The notes under the pieces: generated by a model
Told to the model about the DNA's origin: nothing
Database searches by the model: none
What the model saw: the letters and a program-made list of their open reading frames with translations, nothing else
Assembly: GCF_000711725.1 (NCBI RefSeq)
Contig: NZ_JONP01000003.1
Location: 124,001 to 188,000 of the forward strand
Source of the DNA: Roseomonas aerilata DSM 19363
Lineage (GTDB): Bacteria; Pseudomonadota; Alphaproteobacteria; Acetobacterales; Acetobacteraceae
Direction: 5' to 3'
Length of the DNA stretch: 64,000 bases
Position numbers and translations under genes: made by a program
Shown here: positions 1 to 8,499 of the stretch, piece by piece
Layout of the letters: each line of letters opens with the position of its first letter
Numbering within the stretch: the stretch's first letter is position 1

Positions 1-2
1 TC

Positions 3-350
3 ATCCCGCATGTGGCCGAGGGCAAGGCGCGCGCCCTGGCCGCGACGGCCGACCACCGGCTGGCCCGGCTTCCCGCCGTGCCGACGCTGGAGGAGGCCGG
101 GATGCCTGATGCGACGAGCTACGCCTGGATGGGGATGGTCGCCCCCTCCGCCACCCCGCCCGCGGTCGTGACGCGCCTGGGAACGGAAGCGCAGGCCGCC
201 CTTGCCGCGCCACGGGCGCGCGGCGTGCTGGAGGGCGCCGGCTTCGAGGTGGTCGGCTCCGATTCCGCCGGCTTCACCGCCTTCGCGTCGGAGGAGCGGG
301 CGCGCTGGGGCGGGCTGATCCGGCGGCTGGGCATCACCGCGGAGGGCTAG
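3..350 (+). CDS. Bug/TctC-family solute receptor, C-terminal fragment (cut by window edge)
   Basis: Only the last ~115 codons are present; the frame is open from the first bases to the TAG at 348-350. The visible part (HVAEGKARALA, then RLPAVPTLEEAGMPD, then PPAVVTRL and a final GF-V pattern) is the characteristic second half of Bug/TctC periplasmic receptors, which bind small carboxylates or related metabolites and hand them to a TctAB-type permease. The signal peptide and ligand-loop half lie outside the window. It ends five bases from the stop of the next, convergent gene of the same family. No permease gene is visible. Confidence 0.85.
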   Translation: MPHVAEGKARALAATADHRLARLPAVPTLEEAGMPDATSYAWMGMVAPSATPPAVVTRLGTEAQAALAAPRARGVLEGAGFEVVGSDSAGFTAFASEERARWGGLIRRLGITAEG

Positions 351-355
351 GGGCG

Positions 356-1333
356 TCAGTCCGCCTTGATGCCGGCGCGCGCGACGAGGACGCGGAAGCG
401 CTCCATCTCCGAGGCGATGAGTTGGGAGAAGGCCTGGGGCGAGCGGGCGGCGGGATCGGCGCCCTCCGTCGCCAGGCGTTCGCGCATCTCGGGGCCGGAG
501 ATGACGGCGTTGAGCTTCGCGTTCATCACCTCGACGAGGGCGGGCGGCGTGCCGGCGGGGGCGACCAGGCCGTGCCACTGCACGAGCTCGAAGCCGGGCA
601 GCGCTTCCTGGCCTACGGGCAGGAGGCCGGGGATGGAGGCGGAGGGGCTGGCGGCGCTGATGCCGAGGGCCATGAGTTGTCCGTCGCGCACGCCCGGCAT
701 GACGACGGGCGCGCCGGCGAAGCTCGCCTTCAGGCGGCCGGCGAGGAAGTCGGCGAGCATGGGGCCGTTGCCGCGATAGGGGATGTGGACGAGCTCGATC
801 CCCGCCGCATCGGCGAAGGCGGCCATGGTGATGTGGGAGGCGGCGCCGTTGCCGGCGCTGCCGTACTCGACCCGGCCGGGGTTGGCACGGGCGTAGGCGA
901 TGAACTCCACCGCCGTGCGAACGGGAAGGGAGGGATGCACCGCGAGCACGCTCGGCAGCGTGGCGACGAGGGCGACGGGCGCGAAATCCCGGATCGGATC
1001 GTAGGTGATTTGGGGATAGAGCCAGGGGTTCACCGCCAACGTGCCGATATGGCCCCAGAGAAGCGTGTGCCCGTCCTTCGGCGCCCGCGCGACGGCGGTG
1101 GCGCCGACTGTTCCGCCCGCGCCGCCGCGGTTCTCGATCACCATGGGGTTGCCGCCCAGCGCGACCTGCAGGCGCTGGGCGAGGGGCCGCGCGAGGAGGT
1201 CGTTCGACCCGCCGGGCGGGAAGGGCACGACGATGGTGATGGGACGCTGCGGCCAGGCTGCCTCCTGCGCGCGAAGGATGGAGGGGGCGGCCAGGGCGGC
1301 GATGGCGCCCGGCACCAGATGGCGGCGCAGCAT
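356..1333 (-). CDS. Bug/TctC-family tripartite tricarboxylate transporter receptor
   Basis: A 325-residue periplasmic receptor. The chosen ATG at 1333 gives MLRRHLVPG followed by a hydrophobic Ala-rich signal ending RAQ; the open frame continues upstream but has no family features there. After the signal come WPQRPITIVVPFPPGGSND (first ligand loop), VIENRGGAGG (second) and DGHTLLWG, then YDPIRDFAPVAL and HIPYRG, in the usual family order and at normal length. The gene is divergent from the dihydroxyphthalate decarboxylase-like gene at 1449 and tail-to-tail with the partial receptor at the window start. The ligand cannot be read from sequence. Confidence 0.9.
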   Translation of the reverse strand: MLRRHLVPGAIAALAAPSILRAQEAAWPQRPITIVVPFPPGGSNDLLARPLAQRLQVALGGNPMVIENRGGAGGTVGATAVARAPKDGHTLLWGHIGTLAVNPWLYPQITYDPIRDFAPVALVATLPSVLAVHPSLPVRTAVEFIAYARANPGRVEYGSAGNGAASHITMAAFADAAGIELVHIPYRGNGPMLADFLAGRLKASFAGAPVVMPGVRDGQLMALGISAASPSASIPGLLPVGQEALPGFELVQWHGLVAPAGTPPALVEVMNAKLNAVISGPEMRERLATEGADPAARSPQAFSQLIASEMERFRVLVARAGIKAD

Positions 1334-1448
1334 GGGGGACGTTCCGTTCCGGTTTTCGCCAGTCTGCGGCCCCGGACGCGCGCGGGGCAAGGCGGCTGGC
1401 AGCCCTGCCAAGCCGCGCCATGATGCGGCGGCCGGAGGAGCGATTCCC

Positions 1449-2435
1449 ATGACCACCCTTATCCTCGCCTGCGCGCCCTATGACCGCGTGCAGCCGCTTT
1501 TCGACGGGCGGGTGAGGGTGGAGGGGGTGGAGATCGTGCCCGTGCCCATCGCCTCGGAGCAGAGCTTCCCGCGGGCGGTGCAGCGGGCGGAGTTCGACGC
1601 GAGCGAGCTGTCGCTGAGCAGCCAGCTCATGCAGGTCTCGCGCGGGGAGGGGGAGTATGTGGCGCTGCCCGTCTTCGTCTCCCGCGCCTTCCGGCACGGG
1701 GCGATCTACCTTCGGCGTGACGCGGGGGTCGCGGGGCCGAAGGACCTGGAGGGGCGGCTGGTCGGCATCCCCGAGTACCAGATGACGCTCGGCCTCTGGG
1801 TGCGCGGGATCCTCGCGGACGAGCACGGGGTGGCGGTGAACGCGATCCGCTACCGCACGGCGGGCACGAATGCCGCGGGGCGGCGGGAGCGGCTGCCGCT
1901 GGAACTGCCCGCGGGGATGGACGTGGCGCCGCTGGCCGAGGGAGACACACTGAACGCGGCTCTGCTGCGGGGCGAGCTGGACGCGATCTTCTCCCCCACC
2001 CCGCCCAAGGCCTTCACGGAGGGCGACCCGCGCGTGGTGCGGCTGTTCCCGGAGGTGAAGGCGGCGGAAATCGCCTATCACCGCCGCACGGGGTTCCACC
2101 CGATCATGCACGTGATCGGCATCCGCCGGGCGGTGCTGGCGCGCGACCCCGGCCTCGCGAGGCGTCTCTATGAAGGCTTCCTGGAGGCGAAGCGCCTGGC
2201 CATGGCGGAGTGGGACAGGGCGCTCCGGGCCTCCACCCTGCCGGCCATGATCCCCTGGTTGCCCCAGGCCTGGGAGGAGACGCGGGCGGTGCTGGGAGCG
2301 GACCCCTGGACCTACGGCGTCTCGGCCAACCGGGCGGAGCTGGAGGCCGTGCTGCGCTGGTCCGCGGCGCAGCACCTCTCACGCCGGCGCCTGGAACTGG
2401 AGGAGGTCTTCGCCGCCGGCACGCTCGATACCTGA
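1449..2435 (+). CDS. 4,5-dihydroxyphthalate decarboxylase-like / periplasmic-binding-fold protein
   Basis: A 328-residue protein without signal peptide. It follows the pattern of the 4,5-dihydroxyphthalate decarboxylase (PhtD/Pht5-like) family: LACAPYDRVQPLFDGRV at the N-terminus, FDASELSLSSQ near residue 60, VFVSRAFRHGAIY, GIPEYQMTLGLWVRGIL near 110-130, and FHPIMHVIGIR in the C-terminal half. The family has a solute-binding-protein fold, so either a cytoplasmic decarboxylase or a ligand-binding role is possible. The ATG at 1449 is chosen because homology begins there; an upstream in-frame extension is shadow of the divergent Bug gene. A paralogue lies at 49511. The same Bug-plus-PhtD-like pairing occurs there. 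Confidence 0.8.
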   Translation: MTTLILACAPYDRVQPLFDGRVRVEGVEIVPVPIASEQSFPRAVQRAEFDASELSLSSQLMQVSRGEGEYVALPVFVSRAFRHGAIYLRRDAGVAGPKDLEGRLVGIPEYQMTLGLWVRGILADEHGVAVNAIRYRTAGTNAAGRRERLPLELPAGMDVAPLAEGDTLNAALLRGELDAIFSPTPPKAFTEGDPRVVRLFPEVKAAEIAYHRRTGFHPIMHVIGIRRAVLARDPGLARRLYEGFLEAKRLAMAEWDRALRASTLPAMIPWLPQAWEETRAVLGADPWTYGVSANRAELEAVLRWSAAQHLSRRRLELEEVFAAGTLDT

Positions 2436-2441
2436 GCGGCG

Positions 2442-3134
2442 TCAGGCGGCCTCGGCGCGCTCCTGCAGCCCGTGCCGGTCGCGGATCGTCACTTGGCGGC
2501 CGGAGGGGAGGTCGATCAGCCCGTCTTGGCGCAGCTTCGTCATCTGGCGGCTGACGGTCTCGATGGTCAGGCCCAGCACATCCGCGATCTCGGCGCGGGT
2601 GAGGGGCAGGTCGAAGGTGGTGGCGCCGGCGGCGCAGCGCTGGCCGAGATGGCCGGCCATGTCCAGCAGGAAGGCCGCCACCTTTTCCCCGGCAGTCATG
2701 CGGCCGAGCAGCAGCATGCGGGCGCGGGCCTCGTCCAGCGCGGCCAGGGTGCGGCGGAGGAGCAGGCGCTCCAGCCGGGCATGGTGCTCCAGCGCGGCCT
2801 CGAAAGGCTTGCGCGGAAAGACGCAGAGCTCGACCTCGGTCAGCGCGGTGACGCTCTGCTCGGCCTCCTCGGCGAAGGGGCGGCCCACGAAGTCGGAGGG
2901 GTAGAGCAGGCCCACGATCTGCTCCCGCCCGTCTGCGGTGGCAGTGCTGATCTTTAGCACGCCCGAGAGGAGGTTGGCGCAGACCACCGCCTCCTCCCCG
3001 GCCCAGAACAGCGTCTCGCCCTTCTCCAGGCGGCGGTTGCGGCCGAGGTGGTTCAGGGTCTCCAGCTCGGGATCCGAGAGGCTGCCGCAGATGGAACGGT
3101 CGCGGACCTGGCACTCCGAACAGATTTGGGTCAT
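2442..3134 (-). CDS. Fnr-type oxygen-responsive transcription regulator (Crp/Fnr family)
   Basis: A 230-residue regulator with an N-terminal cysteine cluster C5-x2-C8-x7-C16 and a central C104 placed like Cys122 of E. coli FNR, the four residues expected to bind an oxygen-labile [4Fe-4S] cluster. A cyclic-nucleotide-binding-like beta-roll (about 25-115) and dimer helix (about 120-150) follow. The C-terminal helix-turn-helix near 178-203 has the recognition motif E-T-V-S-R, matching the E-SR of FNR that reads TTGAT half-sites. It is divergent from D-lactate dehydrogenase, and a perfect FNR box lies upstream of ompW at 32407. An FnrL/AadR-like role is likely; the cluster itself is inferred. Confidence 0.9.
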   Translation of the reverse strand: MTQICSECQVRDRSICGSLSDPELETLNHLGRNRRLEKGETLFWAGEEAVVCANLLSGVLKISTATADGREQIVGLLYPSDFVGRPFAEEAEQSVTALTEVELCVFPRKPFEAALEHHARLERLLLRRTLAALDEARARMLLLGRMTAGEKVAAFLLDMAGHLGQRCAAGATTFDLPLTRAEIADVLGLTIETVSRQMTKLRQDGLIDLPSGRQVTIRDRHGLQERAEAA

Positions 3135-3352
3135 CGCATCCCGCCGCTTTCGTAACTGGATTGTGAGTATAGAGATTTTGTCGCACGGAGGGGCTCAATT
3201 TTCGCAATGGGCGCTGCGTGGAACGCGAATGGCACCCCCTCCCGAAGACGCCGCCCAGGGGCGCGCGCGAGGGCGCCAGGCGGGTTGATCGCGCGCCGGG
3301 GCGGCGCGATGACCGGTAGGGGCCACCCGCCCCTGCCGCCAGGAGAGCCTGC

Positions 3353-4366
3353 ATGAGGGTCGCTGTCTTCAGCGCCAAGCGATACGACCGGGCCCTGCTG
3401 GCCGAGGCGAACGCCGCCCATGGCCACGAGCTGGTCTTCCAGGAGGCGCGGCTGGAGGCGGGAACGGTGGCGTTGGCGGCCGGCTTCCCGGCGGTGAGCG
3501 TCTTCGTCAACGACGACGTGGGGGCGGAGGTCCTCGCGGCCCTGGCGGCCGGAGGCACGCGGCTGGTGGCCACGCGCTCCACCGGCTTCAACCAGATCGA
3601 CCTCGAGGCGGCAGCGCGGCTGGGCATCCGCGTGGTGCGGGTGACGGATTATTCCCCGTATTCCGTCGCGGAATTCGCGGTGGGCCTGTTGCTGGCGCTG
3701 AACCGGCACCTCCACCGCGCCTATGAGCGGACGCGCAGCGGGAATTTCGAACTCGACGGGCTGATGGGCTTCGATCTCCATGGCCGGACCGTGGGGGTGG
3801 TCGGCACAGGCAAGATCGGGCGGGCCTTCGCGCGGATCATGACGGGCTTCGGCTGCCGGGTGATCGGGCACGACCCCGTGCCGCACCCGGATTTCGAGGC
3901 CTGCGGCGGGCGCTATGCCGCGTTGGAGACGGTGATGGCGGAGTCCGACGTGCTCTCCCTCCACTGCCCGCTGACGCCGGGGACGCGGCACCTCATGAAC
4001 GCGGAGAGCCTGTCCCGCGTGCGGCGCGGGCTGCTGCTGGTGAACACGAGCCGCGGCGGGCTGGTGGATACGCAGGCCGCGATCGACGCGCTGAAGGACG
4101 GGCGGCTCCGGGGCCTCGCGATCGACGTTTACGAGCAGGAGGCGGATCTGTTCTTCCGCGACCTCTCCTCGGATATCATCACGGACGACCTCATCCAGCG
4201 GCTGGTCTCCTTCCCCAACGTGCTGCTGACGGGGCACCAGGCCTTCTTCACGCGTGAGGCGATCGGCACGATCCTCTCGACGACGCTGGCCAGCATCACC
4301 GCCTTCGAGCGGGGGGAGCGACTGGAGAACGAGATCAGCGCACGGGGAAGCCAGCGCCCGGGCTAG
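3353..4366 (+). CDS. ldhA: Fermentative D-lactate dehydrogenase (D-2-hydroxyacid dehydrogenase)
   Basis: A 337-residue NAD-dependent dehydrogenase that reduces pyruvate to D-lactate. The Rossmann motif GTGKIG is at 151-156. Catalytic residues are visible as R234 (NTSRGG), E263 (VYEQEADLFF) and H295 (TGHQAFFT). The LFF-D insertion after the catalytic Glu and the GHQAFFT motif distinguish LdhA from phosphoglycerate or glyoxylate-type relatives. The ATG follows AGGAGA by eight bases. It is divergent from the Fnr-type regulator, which fits oxygen control of fermentation, though I see no clean FNR box in the 218-base gap. Its stop overlaps the convergent Crp/Fnr gene by four bases. Confidence 0.9.
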   Translation: MRVAVFSAKRYDRALLAEANAAHGHELVFQEARLEAGTVALAAGFPAVSVFVNDDVGAEVLAALAAGGTRLVATRSTGFNQIDLEAAARLGIRVVRVTDYSPYSVAEFAVGLLLALNRHLHRAYERTRSGNFELDGLMGFDLHGRTVGVVGTGKIGRAFARIMTGFGCRVIGHDPVPHPDFEACGGRYAALETVMAESDVLSLHCPLTPGTRHLMNAESLSRVRRGLLLVNTSRGGLVDTQAAIDALKDGRLRGLAIDVYEQEADLFFRDLSSDIITDDLIQRLVSFPNVLLTGHQAFFTREAIGTILSTTLASITAFERGERLENEISARGSQRPG

Positions 4367-5130
4367 TGCTCCTCCCCGTTGCCCCGCCCGCCCGGCAGAC
4401 GGCGCATGTGCAGGTAGGCGGGGTCGAACATCGCAAGGTTCTGCAGCGCCTCGCGCCGGAGGACGGAGATCACGGGCCGCTGCCAGGAGATCAGCTCGTC
4501 CCGCCGGAGGTCCTGCAGCACGCGGTTTACGTGAACGTTGGAGAGGCCGAGCGCGTCCGCGATGTCGTTCTGCGTCACCGGCATCTGGAAGGTGTCGCCC
4601 TCCGCAAGGCCCACCGCCTCGAAGCGGAGCAGCATCTCGCAGATGAGGTGCGCGATGCGCTCATGCGCGGTGCGGCGGCCCAGGCCGATCATCCAGGCAC
4701 GGAAGGTCGCGGCGTCGATCAGCGTCTCGCGCCAGAAGGCGTGGATGAGGCGCGGGTGCTGCTCCAGGGCGCGGTGGATGTGGTCATGCGCGATGAAGGC
4801 GGCGGCGGTCGGCATCATCGCGCTCATGCTGTGGTCCATGATCTGCAGGTGCAGGCTCTGCAGGTCCGGAATGTCGCCGGGGGGATGGAAGGCCAGGATC
4901 TGGCGGCGGCCATCCGGCAGCAGGGCGTAGCGGCAGACGAAGCCGGTGAGGATGAGGCAGCAATGGCTCGGCCGGTCACCGCCCCGCACGATGTCCTGGC
5001 CCTCCGCGAAGTCGCGGAGGATGAGGGGCAGATCCATCAACGCCTGCCGCTCCGCATCGTCGAGGAGTGTGGTGCTCTCCAGCCGGCGCACGAGGCGGTG
5101 GCGTTCGTGAGAAGGGCTCTGTGGTGGCAA
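4363..5130 (-). CDS. Crp/Fnr-family regulator without cysteine cluster
   Basis: A 255-residue regulator with a cNMP-binding-like domain (about 35-140) and a C-terminal winged HTH around VTQNDIADALGLSNVHVNRVLQ. It lacks the FNR cysteines and the E-SR recognition motif, so it should not sense oxygen by a cluster or bind FNR boxes. The start is TTG at 5130, preceded by GAGGA at a suitable distance. The closest relative in the window is the protein at 13443 (shared H-V-N-R in the recognition helix and a P-x-Y-L-H motif near the end). The effector is unknown. The 183-base upstream gap to the ndh stop contains a short A-rich run but no clear operator. Confidence 0.85.
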   Translation of the reverse strand: MPPQSPSHERHRLVRRLESTTLLDDAERQALMDLPLILRDFAEGQDIVRGGDRPSHCCLILTGFVCRYALLPDGRRQILAFHPPGDIPDLQSLHLQIMDHSMSAMMPTAAAFIAHDHIHRALEQHPRLIHAFWRETLIDAATFRAWMIGLGRRTAHERIAHLICEMLLRFEAVGLAEGDTFQMPVTQNDIADALGLSNVHVNRVLQDLRRDELISWQRPVISVLRREALQNLAMFDPAYLHMRRLPGGRGNGEEH

Positions 5131-5313
5131 GTGCTGTTTCCTCGGGGAGGGGAAAGACCTTTTTTCCCTAAGGGCGCCGAGCCCGTGGGCCTGTCTAGGC
5201 TACCATCGCGGGCACGAAGACTAACCTATGATGCGATCCTGCCGGCCGGCCGCAAGATGCCGCCGCACGCAGGGAACCGCCCGGGGACTGGGTCGCGGAA
5301 GCGCGGCGGGGGA

Positions 5314-6657
5314 TCAGCCACCTGTCAGTTCTGGCTGGCGGGGCGGTTCGGCCCTCTCCTTCACGGCGGCAGCCTCGGGCGCGGGCGGGCGGCGGGTGAT
5401 CAGCCGGGCGCCGCGCTGGAAGGTGATGTAGCTCCAGAACCACTCGAAGGAGACGACGACGCGGCTGCGGAAGCTGATGAGGTAGTAGACATGGGCGATC
5501 CCCCAGAACCACCAGCCGAGCAACCCCTTCAACCGGAAGCCGTCCATCGCCACGACCGCCGATCGGCGGCCGATGGTCGCGAGGTCGCCATGGTGGCGGT
5601 AGGAGAAGGGCGGCGGTACGGGCTGGCCCTTCGCGCGTGCGGCGATGACCCCCCCGACATAGCGGCCCATCTGCTTGGCCGCGGGAGCATTGCCGGGGAT
5701 CGGCTTGCCCTGCCCGTCCCTGGCGGTGACGAGGTCGCCAACGGCGAAGATCTCGGGATGTCCGGGCACGGAGAGATCGGTGCCCGCGGCGACGCGGCCG
5801 GCGCGGTCCCGCTCCGCCCCGATCCAGGCGCCGGCGGGAGAGGCGACGACGCCCGCGGCCCAGACCGTGGTGCTCGCGTCGATCCGTTCCTCCCCCAGGC
5901 TCACGCCCCCGGCGTCGCAGCCGGTGACCCGGGCGCCGGTGCGGACCTCCACCCCCATGTCCTCGAGGGAGCGCTGCGCGTAGGCGGAGAGTTCCTCGGG
6001 GAAGCTGGCAAGGAGGCGCGGTCCGGCCTCCACGAGCACGATGCGGGCGCGGCGGGGATCGACGCGGCGGAACTCGCGCTTCAGGGCCTGTCGGGCGAGC
6101 TCGGCCATGGCGCCGGCCAGCTCCACCCCCGTCGGGCCGCCGCCGATAACGACGAAGGTGAGGAGCCGCTGCCGCTCGGCCTCCTCCAGCGCCATCTCCG
6201 CGCGCTCGAAGGCGGTCAGCAGGCGGCGGCGGATCTCGGTCGCGTCCTCGATCGTCTTGATGCCCGGCGCGAAGGGGGCCCAGTCGTCGCGGCCGAAATA
6301 GGAGTGGGTCGCGCCCGTCGCGAGGACGAGGATGTCGTAGGGGATGAGGACGCCGTCGGCCCGCACGCGACGGGCCACGGGATCGACGCCCGAGACCTCG
6401 GCCATGAGGACCGTCACGTTCTCCTGCTGGCGGAAGACGCTGCGGACCGGCCAGGCGATGTCGCCGGGGGAGAGGGCGGCCGTCGCGACCTGGTAGAGGA
6501 GTGGCTGGAAGAGGTGGTGGTTCTGCCGGTCAATGATCGTCAGCTCCACCGGGGCACCCGAGAGAGCGCGCGCGGCCTCAAGCCCGCCGAAACCGGCGCC
6601 GAGGATGACGACGCGGAGCGGGCGGCCCCCACCCGGCGGGGAGGTGTCGGTGCTCAT
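5314..6657 (-). CDS. ndh: Type II NADH:quinone oxidoreductase (NDH-2)
   Basis: A 447-residue FAD enzyme that oxidises NADH and reduces quinone at the membrane without pumping protons. The FAD-binding GAGFGGLEAARAL is near residue 20, the NADH-binding VIGGGPTGVELAGAMAEL near 170, and the second FAD motif IFAVGDL near 305. QPLLYQVATAALSP is typical of NDH-2. A C-terminal Trp/Tyr-rich amphipathic stretch (WWFWGIAHVYYLISFRSR) is the usual membrane anchor. The start is the ATG at 6657; longer in-frame translation reads antisense-frame shadow of the upstream gene. It is the last gene of a probable operon with the DUF2243 and SPW proteins. Confidence 0.92.
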   Translation of the reverse strand: MSTDTSPPGGGRPLRVVILGAGFGGLEAARALSGAPVELTIIDRQNHHLFQPLLYQVATAALSPGDIAWPVRSVFRQQENVTVLMAEVSGVDPVARRVRADGVLIPYDILVLATGATHSYFGRDDWAPFAPGIKTIEDATEIRRRLLTAFERAEMALEEAERQRLLTFVVIGGGPTGVELAGAMAELARQALKREFRRVDPRRARIVLVEAGPRLLASFPEELSAYAQRSLEDMGVEVRTGARVTGCDAGGVSLGEERIDASTTVWAAGVVASPAGAWIGAERDRAGRVAAGTDLSVPGHPEIFAVGDLVTARDGQGKPIPGNAPAAKQMGRYVGGVIAARAKGQPVPPPFSYRHHGDLATIGRRSAVVAMDGFRLKGLLGWWFWGIAHVYYLISFRSRVVVSFEWFWSYITFQRGARLITRRPPAPEAAAVKERAEPPRQPELTGG

Positions 6658-6758
6658 CGGCTGGCCCCTGTCTCTGCCGGCCCGGCCCGCCGCCTGGGAA
6701 GGCGGCGGGTTGCCCGTGATGGATCCGGGTGGGAACGCGGCCCCGCGGGGCCGGTTCC

Positions 6759-7550
6759 CTAGGCTGGCCGCTGCGTCCAGGCGAGGCATCCGCCGGTGAT
6801 GGCGGAGCTGCCCACCAGGAGGGCGCCGCGGCGGTAGAGTTCGAGGACCGAGCCGCCGTCCCGCATGTCCACCGCGAGCAGGCCGCCGGAGGCGTCGGCC
6901 CAAGCCACGCGGCCGCCGGCGGCGATGGCGGCGGCGAAGGCCGCTTCGGGGGCAAGGCCCTCCCGGAACAGCACCAGCACGGTGGTGCTGCCCGCGGGCG
7001 AGAGGGCCGCGACCGGGCCGGAGGCGACGACGATGGCGGCGAGCGCTGCCGCGACCGCCCCGCCATAGCCGCCGCCCGCCGGGGGCTCGGCGCGCCGGCG
7101 CAGCAGCAGGCCGGCCAGGAGCGGCGGCACGCCGATGACGACGAGCCAGCCGATATCCCAGAGAAGCGGGTCCGGCACGTCCACGCGGATGCGGTGGATC
7201 CCGACGATCCAGTGGAAGACGACCACGTCCACCACCTGCCAGACGCCGAAGCCGAGCAGCACGGCCCCGAGCAGCCGCGCGCCGGAGCCGCCGGCCAGCC
7301 CATGGCGCCGGCCCCAGAGAAGGCCGAGGCCGAGGGCGGCAATGAGGTAGACGACCACGTGGAACATGCCGTCCGCCAGGATCTGCGCCCGGATGTCGCG
7401 CAGCGCCTCCCCCGGGACGAGGGAGAGGAAGTGGTGCCACTGGAGCACCTGGTGGAGCATGATCCCGTCGAAGAAGCCGCCCAGCGCGAAGCCGAGCACG
7501 CCGGCCGCGAAGGCGGGGCCGCGCGTAGGCCGGCCGATGGTGGCGCTCAT
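6759..7550 (-). CDS. DUF2243 multi-pass membrane protein with C-terminal extension
   Basis: A 263-residue membrane protein. The N-terminal ~150 residues fit DUF2243: GFFDGIMLHQVLQWHH near residue 25, DGMFHVVVYLIAALGLGL, then WQVVDVVVFHWIVGIHRIR and DIGWLV; several membrane-embedded histidines suggest metal or haem contact, but this is inference. Residues ~165-263 form a separate extension, possibly extracytoplasmic, that I do not recognise. The start ATG overlaps the upstream SPW-repeat stop as ATGA, so translation is probably coupled. NDH-2 follows after ~100 bases, suggesting a respiratory or envelope-stress context. Confidence 0.8.
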   Translation of the reverse strand: MSATIGRPTRGPAFAAGVLGFALGGFFDGIMLHQVLQWHHFLSLVPGEALRDIRAQILADGMFHVVVYLIAALGLGLLWGRRHGLAGGSGARLLGAVLLGFGVWQVVDVVVFHWIVGIHRIRVDVPDPLLWDIGWLVVIGVPPLLAGLLLRRRAEPPAGGGYGGAVAAALAAIVVASGPVAALSPAGSTTVLVLFREGLAPEAAFAAAIAAGGRVAWADASGGLLAVDMRDGGSVLELYRRGALLVGSSAITGGCLAWTQRPA

Positions 7551-7918
7551 GCCTGGCTGGTCAGGGTGGAGGTGTCAGGCGTGGTGCGGGTGATGAGGCT
7601 CGCCATGATCTCGAAGGCGCCGAGGATGAGGTGGGGCAGCCAGACATAGCCGGAGAAGCCGAAGAGCCATGGCGAGACGGCCAGCAGCAGGCCGGCGACG
7701 AGATCGAGGCCGAGATGCACGGGCATCGGGATGACGCGTACGACGCCGAGCTCGTAATCGGTCATCAGGGAACTGGCGAGGAGGACGAGGCCGACGACGA
7801 CCGCGATCCACTGCGCGCTGCCGCCGTCGGCGAAGCCGAAGATCCAGGGGGAGGCGGCGATCACGATGCCCGCGACGTAGTCGATCATGCCGTGCGTACG
7901 GGTGGAGACGAATCTCAT
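7547..7918 (-). CDS. SPW-repeat membrane protein
   Basis: A 123-residue protein with four hydrophobic segments and two copies of the diagnostic repeat, SPWIFGF (near residue 23) and SPWLFGF (near 82). Each repeat sits between two membrane helices, giving an internal duplication. A cytoplasmic N-terminus with THGMIDYVAG is typical of the family, whose function is unknown. It is the first gene of the three-gene membrane/respiration operon and overlaps the DUF2243 gene by four bases. Confidence 0.85.
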   Translation of the reverse strand: MRFVSTRTHGMIDYVAGIVIAASPWIFGFADGGSAQWIAVVVGLVLLASSLMTDYELGVVRVIPMPVHLGLDLVAGLLLAVSPWLFGFSGYVWLPHLILGAFEIMASLITRTTPDTSTLTSQA

Positions 7919-8249
7919 GGGCGCTCTTTCGTGTTCGGGTGGATCGGCAGCGACCGGTGCGCCGCGACGGCCCCGCCATCGGCGGACATGCGCGTCAGTC
8001 CTTCGCCCTGTCGCCCGGCGCGGTCTGGGCGGGCGGCAGTTGGCGGTGTGTCAGCGCTGTGCTGGATGGCTAGGCACTCCCTGCACGACGGTCGCCGTCC
8101 GATCATTGTCGGCTACCCGGATGGAACGCCCTTAACCTGTGCAAGCGGCCGCGCCTTTTCCTCAAAGCGTGATGGGCGGCGGCGGCCAAACCGTGGGGCC
8201 ATCGCGTGCGTTCGATCAGGCAGAAGAGATCTGGAAGAGGAGCGGCAAC
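7919..8249. other. Intergenic region between divergent genes
   Basis: These 331 bases separate the SPW operon (minus) from the small hydrophilic gene (plus) and must carry both promoters. Open frames across it are shadows without ribosome sites. I see no clear -35/-10, operator or hairpin that I would defend. Confidence 0.4.
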
Positions 8250-8450
8250 ATGACCACGGCCAAGAAGGCGGACCGGCGCGCGGAGGAGACGGGCTCGGGC
8301 AAGGGCGGCGTGAGCAACGAAGCCGGACCGGCGGCGGGCACGGGGCGCCTTGCCGAGAACGAGCCGCGCCACGACAACCAGCGCGACATCGGCGGCACCG
8401 GCTCCCCGAAATCCGATGGCGGACGGCCCGGCCACAAGGCGAATGCCTGA
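8250..8450 (+). CDS. Small hydrophilic Gly/Lys/Glu-rich protein, unknown function
   Basis: A 66-residue, almost entirely polar protein with Gly, Lys, Glu, Asn and Asp throughout and no hydrophobic core, so probably disordered and hydrophilin-like. The start ATG at 8250 has GAGGAG seven to eight bases upstream, better than the longer in-frame option at 8139. It lies directly before, and possibly overlaps, the patatin gene: an ATG for the latter at 8443 would fall within this stop region. The role is unknown; a stress or desiccation role would be a guess from composition. Confidence 0.55.
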   Translation: MTTAKKADRRAEETGSGKGGVSNEAGPAAGTGRLAENEPRHDNQRDIGGTGSPKSDGGRPGHKANA

Positions 8451-8499
8451 GGGGCTGGGCGCAGGCGCCGCACCCAGCCCGTCCCGCCAGGGAGAGAGG

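Noticed and set aside
3135-3352. FNR box between the Fnr-type regulator and ldhA
   Set aside because: The AT-richer stretch near 3160-3210 has no pair of half-sites close to TTGAT-N4-ATCAA.
6658-7440. In-frame upstream extension of NDH-2
   Set aside because: It is a shifted-frame shadow of the DUF2243 gene, rich in Arg and Pro; NDH-2 homology begins just after the ATG at 6657.
8110-8150. EcfG-type general stress promoter (GGAAC followed by CGTT) before the small hydrophilic gene
   Set aside because: GGAAC is present but no CGTT occurs at 16-17 bases.
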